Origin: Streptococcus oralis
GTDB taxonomy: Bacteria > Bacillota > Bacilli > Lactobacillales > Streptococcaceae
Assembly: GCF_002386345.1 (NCBI RefSeq)
Contig: NZ_CP023507.1
Coordinates: 124,001 to 188,000 of the forward strand
Direction: 5' to 3'
Length of the DNA: 64,000 nucleotides
Shown here: positions 26,042 through 33,813 of the stretch, in pieces
How positions within the stretch are numbered: the stretch's first letter is position 1
Layout of the letters: every line of letters begins with the position of its first letter
The notes under the pieces: model-generated
What the model was told of the DNA's origin: nothing
The model's input: the letters and a program-made list of their open reading frames with translations, nothing else
Database searches by the model: none
Translations under genes and position numbers: made by a program

Positions 26042-27607
26042 GGACAACTGCCAGACTATCAGAGACTCAAAGCCAGTCGCTACTACGAAGAGAATAAGGA
26101 AAGTCTTCAGTATGTGGATATGGCCCTCAAAGTTGTAGCCTTTTTAGGTATGGCAGGAGGAACAATCTTAGCTCCTGTGACAGGAGGGACCTCGCTAACA
26201 GTCACCTATGCTAGTATGGCCTACTTAGCGGCTGATAGTGCTTATTCGGCATTTAATGGCCATACGATGATTACCGGAAATCAGTTATCGACAGAGGATC
26301 GAGTATGGGCAGGTATTGATGCAGCAGTCACTCTTGTGAGTATGGGTTCGGCAGGTTATCTGGCCAAACTAGCTAAGAGTGGAAAGAACGGCTCTACGGT
26401 ATTGAAAGGTCTAGCAACGGCAGGGAAACATGCGGATGATCTAAACGATGTTTCCAAGGTGATCTACTCCTTTGCGACAGATAAAGATCCGAACGCAGCG
26501 CTTCAGAATTTGGTGCTTGGTCAAGTGATGGGCATTGGGATGAAGTCGGCAGGGAATTATATTGGTAAAAAATTTGGAGCACCGGCCGTAGATGTACCAA
26601 GCACCAAAACATCTCATCTGGATATCTCACTTCAAGGCAAGCAAATACCCAAGCTGGATCCAGCTAATGTACGTTTGAGTAGTAGGCAAGATCTGCATCT
26701 AAAAGCTAGTTCAGCTGATGGGACCCTCGCTAAACTGAAAACCCATCCAACAGTCAGCGTGGATGGGCCGAAGGTCAAGCAAGTATCAGGCGACAGCGCA
26801 GTCAAGGCTGTTAGCGAAGTCAAGCCAGGTGATGTGGACGTGCCGAAGGTGAAGGGGACAGCGAATCCATCACCAAGTCAATCAAGAACTCGAGCAATCA
26901 TTGATCAAAAATTAAAAGAGTATGGTGTTTCTTGGGATGAGTTTAATCGACTAAGGAATACGCATGTAACCAAAATGACACAATCTGAATATGACATGAT
27001 GATTGATATTCGTAATGCAATTCCGTATCCAGATGATTCAACAGTCATGCAAAAGATTATGCCTATTGAAGCTGAGGTTTGGCTATTCGATAGGAGGAAA
27101 AAAGCAACAGCAGGTGGCTATGCAGCCAAACGTTCGGATGTGAAAAATATTACTAATATCAGAGAAGCTGTAGAAGGCTTGCGACTGGACTATGAAGGAT
27201 CTCCATTTGTTGAAACTATGATTGATGCAAATGGCAATAGGGTTGCAGTACGTGATCAGAATGGTAATTTAGTTCTTAAAACCGATGCATACCTTCGCTT
27301 AGAGTACACTACTGATGAGACGGGCTATATTCAAATTCCATATGGGGATATGGAAGGGAATTTAATTGATACCGATGGTAATATTATAAAGAATCAATCT
27401 ACAGGTGAGCCTAAGAAAGTAATAGACCCTGCTAGTGGAAATGGCTTCATAAAATCAGATTCAGACGAGTTTTTGGTTCCAGAATATCTTCATTCAGATG
27501 GAAGTAGACTCAAGGAAGGTTCTAAATTATATCTAAATGTCGGAGGCGAGGAAGTCTTGGTTGGTAGGGTTAATAAAGATGGTATAATGGAATATGTGGA
27601 GGGTTAG
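26042..27607 (+). pseudogene. Toxin module E: N-terminally truncated, tip related to toxin A
   Basis: Homology to toxin A begins at its residue 213 (GQLPDYQR), later than in modules B and C. The frame is open from there but has no plausible start; the GTG at 26114 lacks a ribosome binding site and would cut into the pre-toxin region. The pre-toxin sequence is closest to module B (GGTILAPVTGGTSLTVTY). The tip is a diverged homologue of toxin A's (AIIDQKLKEYGVSWDEFNRL, GLRLDYEGSPF, DPASGNGFIKS) with an insert near NLIDTDGNIIKN. The intact frame suggests it could still serve as a donor of sequence. Confidence 0.7.
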
Positions 27608-27608
27608 T

Positions 27609-28076
27609 ATGCGTAAAGAATTTCTAGTTTACCAAAATAAAGTATACTCTAATTTTGTGAATTATATAAATGACTATATCCTACTTTCAAAAGATCCAGC
27701 GATGTTGGAAGAAGGCTACGTTCCCTATAGTTTCTATGTAGATGATGCCGGAGAAGGCGTATACGGGAAGCTTGTGCCTTATAGTGAGGTTAGTCAGAGG
27801 TATTCGGTTTATGATAGTGTCCTATATAAAGGTCAGGAATTTACAATGGCTGGTCACAAGCATGGGGATGATGATTTTACAGCACCCGATTCTTATGTGC
27901 GACTCCTGGTTTTTGATAAAAAATTTCTAATTGAAAACAATTTAGCTGATGATGCGGAATTATTGGATGAGAAATATGGCCAGACAATGTATGCATCAGG
28001 AAAAATCCCTGTCAGCGAAGTAACGATTCTACGTCGTAGAAAGGATTTGCCAGTAGACCGAAGGAGAAAAATATGA
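27609..28076 (+). CDS. Putative immunity protein for toxin E
   Basis: A 155-residue protein starting MRKEFLVYQNKVY. The ATG at 27609 has GGAGGG about 7 bp upstream and directly follows the toxin stop; an in-frame ATG at 27594 lies inside the toxin and is less likely. It is a distant relative of the toxin A immunity protein (shared ending RRRKDLP). It overlaps the DUF4299 pseudogene by 4 bp. Confidence 0.7.
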   Translation: MRKEFLVYQNKVYSNFVNYINDYILLSKDPAMLEEGYVPYSFYVDDAGEGVYGKLVPYSEVSQRYSVYDSVLYKGQEFTMAGHKHGDDDFTAPDSYVRLLVFDKKFLIENNLADDAELLDEKYGQTMYASGKIPVSEVTILRRRKDLPVDRRRKI

Positions 28077-28957
28077 AATCAGTTATTTTTACAATAAAAA
28101 GTAACCAATCACTAAGAATTGGTGAGGTGCTTCAAGCAGAACTCTTTGAATGTTACAGCGTTTCCGCTAAGGATGCGGGCTTAAAGCCATCTGCAGACTC
28201 TCTTATTTCGGATTTCCATTCTGTTCAGTTTGGGGTCAAAGAGAAGTCTAGTTTAGGGTTCCGTCTATCTTTTGATGGTCAAGCTTATCAGGTATCTGTT
28301 CCAGATTTGGCGACAGCTTCTGACTGGACTGGGGCCTTGATGTTCTTGAAAACCTTGCTCATTCTCTTATACGTAACTGTATGTGAACATAATGGTGTGG
28401 CGTATGATAAAGATTCTATTCTAGAATTTCATTTCACAGATATTTTCTTATCAGCTCTTTCAGAATTGACTAAGGAAGTAAAAGTTCATCTCATCGTGGA
28501 AATTATGGGAGTGAAACGTCCTATTTACATCAATGAACTCTACCTAGGGCAGATTATCCATGTGCCGGACGAGCAACTCTTAAATAGTTATGACCAGCGT
28601 TTGCGCTTTACCCAACAGCTGAATGCTTATTACTCTGAGTAGCAAGTTTTTAAAGTAGAGCAAAATGGAGAGGACATCATTATCCCTATCAATTATCTAA
28701 ATAGTGAAGGACGAACTATTTTGCCGGCTCAACCAGAGCTAGAACCTCAATATTTGCAACAGTATCGAGGAAGTAAGGTTGCAGTAGCACGATTATTCAT
28801 CATGACAGCCGATGGGGAGAAACTAGCCGAGGTTCCTTATCGACAGTTCTTAGAGTCGTTGACTGAGGGCATCTATATGCTAGATGCCAAGTATGTTCTG
28901 GTCGACCCAATTTCTCCTGAAACTCTGCAGGTTGTCTTGAAAAAGGGAGGATTTTAA
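28073..28957 (+). pseudogene. DUF4299 gene broken by an in-frame TAG
   Basis: Very similar to the intact copy at 15691. Codon 190 is TAG (28640-28642) where the intact copy has CAA (Gln190, 16258-16260). That takes two base changes. The frame continues without another stop to 28957, where the C-terminus differs (ETLQVVLKKGGF). Apart from the nonsense codon the gene looks healthy, so the inactivation appears recent. Confidence 0.85.
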
Positions 28958-29029
28958 GAAAAATTCCTGTTCAGCTAACTTTTTCAGATGTTAGAAAAGA
29001 ATAATGTTATTTTGTTTTTATAGCTATTA

Positions 29030-29293
29030 ATGTCTGGAATCAATCTCTTTACCCATGGTCTTAATAACCTTCTGGCACATTTGTTGCTTGCTTTGTTACC
29101 TATTGCACCTATTTTCCTAGGCCTATTTTTGGTATCATTGTTTAAATCCAATGTAGTAACTCTAGAGAACTTGAATGCAGTCAATAAAAATCAAGAGAAA
29201 TACCGTGAAGAGTATGGCTATACCATCGAAGAATGGTATGGAAAGAAGTCAAAAATGTACAAGGAACATGTCAAGAAGTCTAAGAAGAGATAA
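29030..29293 (+). CDS. Small membrane protein, unknown
   Basis: An 87-residue protein with one hydrophobic segment (about 17-42, LLAHLLLALLPIAPIFLGLF) and a charged, Lys/Tyr-rich C-terminus ending KKSKKR. No good ribosome binding site is visible. It lies between the DUF4299 pseudogene and a strong terminator. It could be an extra membrane-located immunity protein of module E, but nothing in the sequence proves that. Confidence 0.5.
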   Translation: MSGINLFTHGLNNLLAHLLLALLPIAPIFLGLFLVSLFKSNVVTLENLNAVNKNQEKYREEYGYTIEEWYGKKSKMYKEHVKKSKKR

Positions 29294-29328
29294 AGGTTTA
29301 TAGGGACTATTTCTAGTATCATGAAGCT

Positions 29329-29368
29329 AACCACCTGAATGATGTTCAGGTGGTTTTCTTTTGCTTTT
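29329..29368 (+). terminator. Terminator at the right end of the toxin array
   Basis: AACCACCTGAA paired with TTCAGGTGGTT (11 bp, perfect) and a T-rich tail. It resembles the terminator after the intact DUF4299 gene (16609). Confidence 0.85.
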
Positions 29369-29394
29369 CTCGTATTCTCACGGCATTGCCCATG

Positions 29395-29403
29395 TGGTAT
29401 AAT
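29395..29403 (+). promoter_or_regulatory. Extended -10 promoter with structured leader
   Basis: TGGTATAAT with a weak -35 (TTCTCA, 29375-29380, 17-bp spacer). The transcript would have a leader of about 120 bases before the TTG start at 29533. That leader contains a long stem, GTTAGCAGGTG (29454-29464) with CACCTGTTAAC (29493-29503), and a smaller CTCGT...ACGAG hairpin before it. Confidence 0.55.
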
Positions 29404-29532
29404 GAGACAAGGGTTGCTCCTCGTTTCAGACGAGTTTATGGATTTCAGGATAAGTTAGCAGGTGAGACGAGTATTTCTGTCAGCCTCCTATACACCTGTT
29501 AACAGCTATCCACGATAAAAGGAGATTGTAGA

Positions 29533-30498
29533 TTGGTTTTATTAGTATTAGGGATTTTGGTTTTGCTTATTCTAATTTTAAAAAGGAAACAGAAAACTGC
29601 TAAAAAATCTGAAGGAAACGCCAAGAAAAGAAATTGGCTATTAATAGGTTGCTTATCCATAGTGATTCCAATGGTAATCTTCACAGTGTTCAGTCCGATT
29701 TTTTCTCTAATGGATATGTGGGGGCTATTTGCCCATGCAAGTCGAACTGAGATTGAGCAAGCTGTGCATCGTTCTTATCAAGATTACGGTCTTACAGGAC
29801 AGTTTGAGTTAGAAAAATACGAGAAAAACTATACAAGTGTGGGAGGATTTATAATCCATGGTACCTATAGTGAAAATATAGCTGGAAAAACCTATCAGGT
29901 TAAAACTCGATTTAAATACTATACTCGCTTTTCGAAAAGTGAAACATATGGAAAGACAGATGCAGAGGTCGATTACAAAAATGGTAAAAAAATTTATGAT
30001 GTTTTCCCAGAATTAGCCTATTTAGGGATTGAAGTTAGTCCAGGCACCAGCGAGTTTTTAAAAACACTGGACAGTTCAATCAAAGATCCTAAACTGCCGG
30101 ATTTGAAGTATCAAGGTATTGGTTTTGAATTTAATAACCAATCTGATAATATCTATCTTTATAATGAAATATTAGAGGAAAATCAAAGCAAGGGCCAAGC
30201 TCTGCAAGGAATGTACCCAATGGATTCTCAATATCTTTTCCAAAAAGAGATTTTTATACCGACATTTGAATTTCAGTATTTCGTTCCAAAAGAAAAAAGA
30301 GATCTCTTGTATGATGACTATCTTAAAGAGCTTGAAGCGCTCATGAAGGAATTTTTTGCCAACCAACCCCTACCACGCGGTCTTTATGCTGTCAAAATTG
30401 CTAAGTATAAAGAGGATAAACTTGTCAATGATAGTGGTGTATACTATGTGAGGATTGAAAATCGTCAAGTTGTAAAGCTGTTGCAAAAATTAGAGTAG
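29533..30498 (+). CDS. Membrane-anchored protein, unknown function
   Basis: A 321-residue protein with an N-terminal hydrophobic segment (about 1-14), a Lys-rich loop and a second membrane segment (about 33-62). A long, mixed extracytoplasmic domain with several Tyr- and Lys-rich strands follows. The start is TTG at 29533 with AAAAGGAG 8 bp upstream; no upstream ATG is available. I do not recognise the family. It is a single-gene unit between the toxin array and the SOS-like cassette. Confidence 0.7.
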   Translation: MVLLVLGILVLLILILKRKQKTAKKSEGNAKKRNWLLIGCLSIVIPMVIFTVFSPIFSLMDMWGLFAHASRTEIEQAVHRSYQDYGLTGQFELEKYEKNYTSVGGFIIHGTYSENIAGKTYQVKTRFKYYTRFSKSETYGKTDAEVDYKNGKKIYDVFPELAYLGIEVSPGTSEFLKTLDSSIKDPKLPDLKYQGIGFEFNNQSDNIYLYNEILEENQSKGQALQGMYPMDSQYLFQKEIFIPTFEFQYFVPKEKRDLLYDDYLKELEALMKEFFANQPLPRGLYAVKIAKYKEDKLVNDSGVYYVRIENRQVVKLLQKLE

Positions 30499-30568
30499 GA
30501 GTTGCTAGATCTAGGTCAGTTTTTTGTTCAGAATCTCCAGGTATGTCTGTTAAAATTTGATTTTCCCA

Positions 30569-30598
30569 GTGGACAATCGTCCACTTTTTTTATATAAT
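30569..30598 (+). promoter_or_regulatory. Promoter and operator of the HdiR-umuC cassette
   Basis: The -35 is TGGACA (30570-30575), the spacer 17 bp and the -10 a perfect TATAAT (30593-30598). A 16-bp perfect inverted repeat, GTGGACAATCGTCCAC (30569-30584), covers the -35. This is where a self-regulating repressor would bind to block RNA polymerase. A second inverted repeat, GGTTGAG...CTCAACC (30615-30643), lies in the leader. Confidence 0.75.
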
Positions 30599-30702
30599 AA
30601 AACTAAACCGAATTGGTTGAGTTTTAGAGATGTAAGCTCAACCGTCGATTTGTCTTTCTAAGAGAGATATTCTCAATAAAGCATCACACTAGGGGGTGAA
30701 TC

Positions 30703-31389
30703 ATGTACCAACCAGAAAAACTCAAGGCTCGGAGAAAAGAGTTAAAATTGACACAGAAGGAAATTGCAGAGGAATTAGGGATTAGTTTTCAGGCTTACTC
30801 GGCTTGGGAACGTGGAATTAAGGAACCATCCAAGGAGAAGGTTGCCCAGCTAGAAAATATTTTAAAGGTGGCAAAGGGATATTTCACTCAGATCGAGATT
30901 GTTCGTCTCTACAATAGCCTCTCCAAGCAAGGGAAGGACAAGGTTGTGCTCTATGCTCGCAACCTAGCTCAAGAGGAACAAACACAGAAGGTGACGACCA
31001 TGCCAGAGCGCCTCTACGAGTACCGTGTCTATGAACGTATGTCAGCAGGGATCGGGGCTTCGGTCTACGATGACCAGAATTTTGATACGGTTTACTTTAA
31101 CGAGGAGTTGGCCCATGATTTTGCGTCCTGGGTGTCTGGGGACTCTATGGAACCTAAATACCAAAATGGTTCAGTGGCTCTGATTCGGGAAACAGGATTT
31201 GACTATGATGGGGCAGTTTATGCAGTGGTCTGCAACAACCAGACCTATATCAAACGGGTCTATCGGGAGGAAGATGGTTTGCGTCTGGTTTCTATAAATC
31301 CTAAATACAAGGACATTTTCATCTCCTATGAGGAAGATCCTCGGATTGTGGGGATTATCGTTGGAAATTTTGTGCCGATGGAGGGTTAG
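30703..31389 (+). CDS. HdiR/LexA-like self-cleaving XRE repressor
   Basis: A 228-residue protein with an N-terminal XRE helix-turn-helix (about 5-58) and a C-terminal S24 peptidase domain. The Ser-Lys dyad appears to be S148 (in VSGDSMEP) and K184 (TYIKR), and a likely Ala-Gly cleavage site is A115-G116 (SAGIGA). This matches HdiR of Lactococcus, a repressor cleaved after DNA damage in a RecA-dependent way. Streptococci often lack LexA and use such repressors. It is first in a cassette with a Y-family polymerase and probably represses its own promoter through the 30569-30584 palindrome. Confidence 0.85.
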   Translation: MYQPEKLKARRKELKLTQKEIAEELGISFQAYSAWERGIKEPSKEKVAQLENILKVAKGYFTQIEIVRLYNSLSKQGKDKVVLYARNLAQEEQTQKVTTMPERLYEYRVYERMSAGIGASVYDDQNFDTVYFNEELAHDFASWVSGDSMEPKYQNGSVALIRETGFDYDGAVYAVVCNNQTYIKRVYREEDGLRLVSINPKYKDIFISYEEDPRIVGIIVGNFVPMEG

Positions 31390-31392
31390 CCT

Positions 31393-32808
31393 ATGGGCTA
31401 CTTTGATTATTCCAGAGAGCCCAAAAGTGATATTGCCTTTGTCGACATGAAATCCTTTTATGCCAGTGTTGAGTGTGTGAAACGGGGGTTGCATCCGCTA
31501 AAGACCTCGCTTTGTGTCATGAGTCGCGCGGATAATTCTACTGGTCTTATCTTAGCTTCCTCTCCCATGTTTAAGAAGATTTTTGGCAAGTCCAATGTTG
31601 GTCGGGCCTATGATCTGCCTTTTGATATCAAAACGCGTAAATTTTCTTATTACAATGCTCGAAAGCAAGGCTTGCCTACTGACTCAGACTATGTTCGCTA
31701 CATCGAAGATTGGGCTCAAGTGACTTTGGTTGTGCCACCTAGGATGGATGAATACATAGCGGTCAATATGGAAATCCAGCGAATCTTTCAAAATTATGGC
31801 AGTCCAGATGATATTTATCCCTACTCTATCGATGAGGGATTTATCGATCTGACTAGTTCGCTCAACTATTTCATCCCAGACAAGAGTATCTCTCGCAAAG
31901 ACAAGCTGGATCTGCTTTCTGCTCGTATTCAGAGGGATATTTGGAGGCAGACAGGGATCTACTCTACAGTGGGTATGTCCAATGCCAATCCCTTACTGGC
32001 CAAATTGGCTCTGGATAATGAGGCCAAGCACACTCCGACCATGAGGGCCAACTGGTCTTACCAGGATGTGGAAGAGAAGGTTTGGGCCATTCCCAAGATG
32101 ACGGACTTTTGGGGGATTGGCAGGAGGATGGAGAAACGCTTGCATGCTCTGGGGATTTTTTCCATCAGAGAATTGGCCACCAGTAATCCAGACCAGCTAC
32201 AGAAAACACTTGGTCAGGCTGGCCTGCGTTTGTGGTTTCATGCTAACGGGATTGATGAGAGCAATGTTCACAGGCCCTATAAAGCCAAGTCTCAGGGATT
32301 AGGAAATTCTCAAATCTTGCCGAGAGATTACGTGAAGCTACGGGATATTGAAATTATTCTCCGAGAAATGGCGGAGCAGGTGGCTATTAGGCTGAGAAGG
32401 GCGGGCAAGAAAACAACCCTTGTCTCTATCTATGTTGGTTTCTCTAAGCAGGAGGTCAGGCCGTCTATTCACACACAAATGAAGGTCGAACCGACCAATA
32501 ATACAGCTATCTTAACGGATTATGTTTTGAAGCTATTTCATAATAAATACACTTCTGGAGCGGTCAGAAGTGTCGGAGTCAACTATTCAGGATTTGTGGA
32601 CGAGTCCTTTGGTTTGATCTCCCTCTTTGATGATGTTGACAAGTTAGAAAAAGAAGAAAGGCTCCAGACAGCCATTGACTCCATTCGGGAACAATTTGGT
32701 TTTACCTCCCTCTTAAAGGCCAATGCACTGGAAGAAGCCTCTAGGAGTCTTGCTAGAAGCAAGCTGATTGGGGGTCATTCTGCTGGAGGATTAGATGGTT
32801 TAAAATGA
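31393..32808 (+). CDS. UmuC-like Y-family DNA polymerase
   Basis: A 471-residue Y-family polymerase with the catalytic motifs FVDMKSFYASVE (near residue 15) and YSIDEGFIDLT (near 140), helix-hairpin-helix sequence (FWGIGRRMEKRL) and a little-finger domain. The family carries out error-prone synthesis across damaged DNA. It starts 3 bp after the repressor gene with GGAGGG upstream, so it should be induced together with repressor cleavage. The role in mutagenesis is inferred from the family. Confidence 0.92.
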   Translation: MGYFDYSREPKSDIAFVDMKSFYASVECVKRGLHPLKTSLCVMSRADNSTGLILASSPMFKKIFGKSNVGRAYDLPFDIKTRKFSYYNARKQGLPTDSDYVRYIEDWAQVTLVVPPRMDEYIAVNMEIQRIFQNYGSPDDIYPYSIDEGFIDLTSSLNYFIPDKSISRKDKLDLLSARIQRDIWRQTGIYSTVGMSNANPLLAKLALDNEAKHTPTMRANWSYQDVEEKVWAIPKMTDFWGIGRRMEKRLHALGIFSIRELATSNPDQLQKTLGQAGLRLWFHANGIDESNVHRPYKAKSQGLGNSQILPRDYVKLRDIEIILREMAEQVAIRLRRAGKKTTLVSIYVGFSKQEVRPSIHTQMKVEPTNNTAILTDYVLKLFHNKYTSGAVRSVGVNYSGFVDESFGLISLFDDVDKLEKEERLQTAIDSIREQFGFTSLLKANALEEASRSLARSKLIGGHSAGGLDGLK

Positions 32809-33167
32809 TTGATCGTTCTTATTTACCCTTTCAATCTGCGCGAGACTATCAAGATCCAGGGATGCAGAAGTGGATGGGCTTTTTCCTCTCAGAGCATACC
32901 AGCTCGCTTGGTGAAGAAAAAAATCGTGTTGATTTTTCAACGAATTTGAATTCAGTTGAGAAGTTGCTCTTGCTTTCGCAGCTTTATGTTGGGCAACTGA
33001 AGGGATGCTTTGTAGTCAAGGAAAAGAAACAAAAAACGACTATCGTAGGCGAGGTAAGCGAATTATCACCTCAAACTCTATCTATTAGGACCAATGAGGG
33101 CTATAGGCTGGTAGAGGTAGAAGATGTCCTCGAAATTCGACTGTGGGAGGAGGGAGTGTATGACTAG
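32805..33167 (+). CDS. YolD-like protein
   Basis: A 120-residue protein whose N-terminus (GMQKWMGFFLSEHTSSL) and C-terminal barrel-like part (IVGEVSELSPQTLSI...VEVEDVLEIRL) follow the YolD pattern. YolD proteins are encoded beside Y-family polymerases in Firmicutes. It overlaps the polymerase gene by 4 bp (ATGA). Confidence 0.7.
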   Translation: MIDRSYLPFQSARDYQDPGMQKWMGFFLSEHTSSLGEEKNRVDFSTNLNSVEKLLLLSQLYVGQLKGCFVVKEKKQKTTIVGEVSELSPQTLSIRTNEGYRLVEVEDVLEIRLWEEGVYD

Positions 33168-33453
33168 AAAAGAGTTGTATGAAAACAAACTGCAGATGGA
33201 TTATTTTTCAGATAGTTACATCCGCTTTGAAGAGGATTTTCAAAAATACTCTGCCTTGAATGTTCCCTTGACTTTTTTGATCGATGATATCCTACGAACC
33301 ATGGCAATGAATCAGAAGAACTACTTCGTCTTAAACAAGGAAAATGCCAAGGATGGGCGAGAGCATCGCTTTTATTTTAGGGTGGTGACGGAAAAAGGGT
33401 CTCCTAGAAATCGAACCTATGCATACGCTGGACTCAAAAATAGTAGTCAGTGA
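33160..33453 (+). CDS. DUF5960 family protein of the SOS-like cassette
   Basis: A 97-residue protein starting MTRKELYENKLQMDYF. The ATG at 33160 has GGGAGGAGGGAG just upstream and overlaps the YolD-like gene by 8 bp; an in-frame ATG 36 bp earlier is less likely. I assign it to DUF5960, a small streptococcal family found next to umuC. Function unknown. Confidence 0.65.
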   Translation: MTRKELYENKLQMDYFSDSYIRFEEDFQKYSALNVPLTFLIDDILRTMAMNQKNYFVLNKENAKDGREHRFYFRVVTEKGSPRNRTYAYAGLKNSSQ

Positions 33454-33514
33454 CTAGATGTGGGAGAGGGAAGTCTGACTTAGGGGAGATTGCTTGTGAG
33501 CGTCAGAAAATCTC

Positions 33515-33670
33515 ATGGTATTGGAATTCGAAACACTATCCTATATCTGTGGAGTTCTTGCAGAAACTTATAATGGTAGTTCGGATGAGGTAAGACAAGG
33601 TGCACTCTCTTTTTTAGATGAGCGTTTATTTGAAAGCGTAGTTGGATTTGAGAACAGCTATCTTCAATGA
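33515..33670 (+). CDS. Possible small protein (51 residues), last ORF of the cassette
   Basis: An open frame from ATG 33515 to TGA 33670, beginning MVLEFETLSYICGVLAE. It has a natural-looking composition but no clear ribosome binding site. It lies between the DUF5960 gene and a terminator and could be a real small gene or a remnant. The rest of the gap from 33454 holds nothing else I can support. Confidence 0.3.
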   Translation: MVLEFETLSYICGVLAETYNGSSDEVRQGALSFLDERLFESVVGFENSYLQ

Positions 33671-33695
33671 TCATCTTACTTTATAGAGTCATACC

Positions 33696-33727
33696 AAAAC
33701 ATCCATGTATATTTGTGGATGTTTTTT
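33696..33727 (+). terminator. Terminator of the SOS-like cassette
   Basis: AAAACATCCA paired with TGGATGTTTT (perfect 10 bp, loop of 10) running into further T residues. Confidence 0.8.
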
Positions 33728-33740
33728 AATTTTACAGATA

Positions 33741-33768
33741 GAAAAAGAGAAGACCAGATGGTCTTCTC
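33741..33768 (-). terminator. Terminator of the protease-fucosidase gene
   Basis: On the minus strand: GAGAAGACC, loop ATCT, GGTCTTCTC, then TTTTTC. It lies 46 bp past the stop of the surface protein gene. Confidence 0.8.
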
Positions 33769-33813
33769 AACGGGGGAACTGAATAATTAGAAAGAATCAA
33801 TCAAAGAGGATTA

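Noticed and set aside
26114..26119. GTG start for toxin module E
   Set aside because: No Shine-Dalgarno sequence; it lies in the middle of the conserved pre-toxin region and homology begins earlier, at 26042.
30601..30660. Sequence GGTTGAGTTTTAGAGATGTAAG resembling part of a CRISPR repeat
   Set aside because: It occurs once, with no spacer array or cas genes; it is an inverted repeat in the leader of the HdiR gene.
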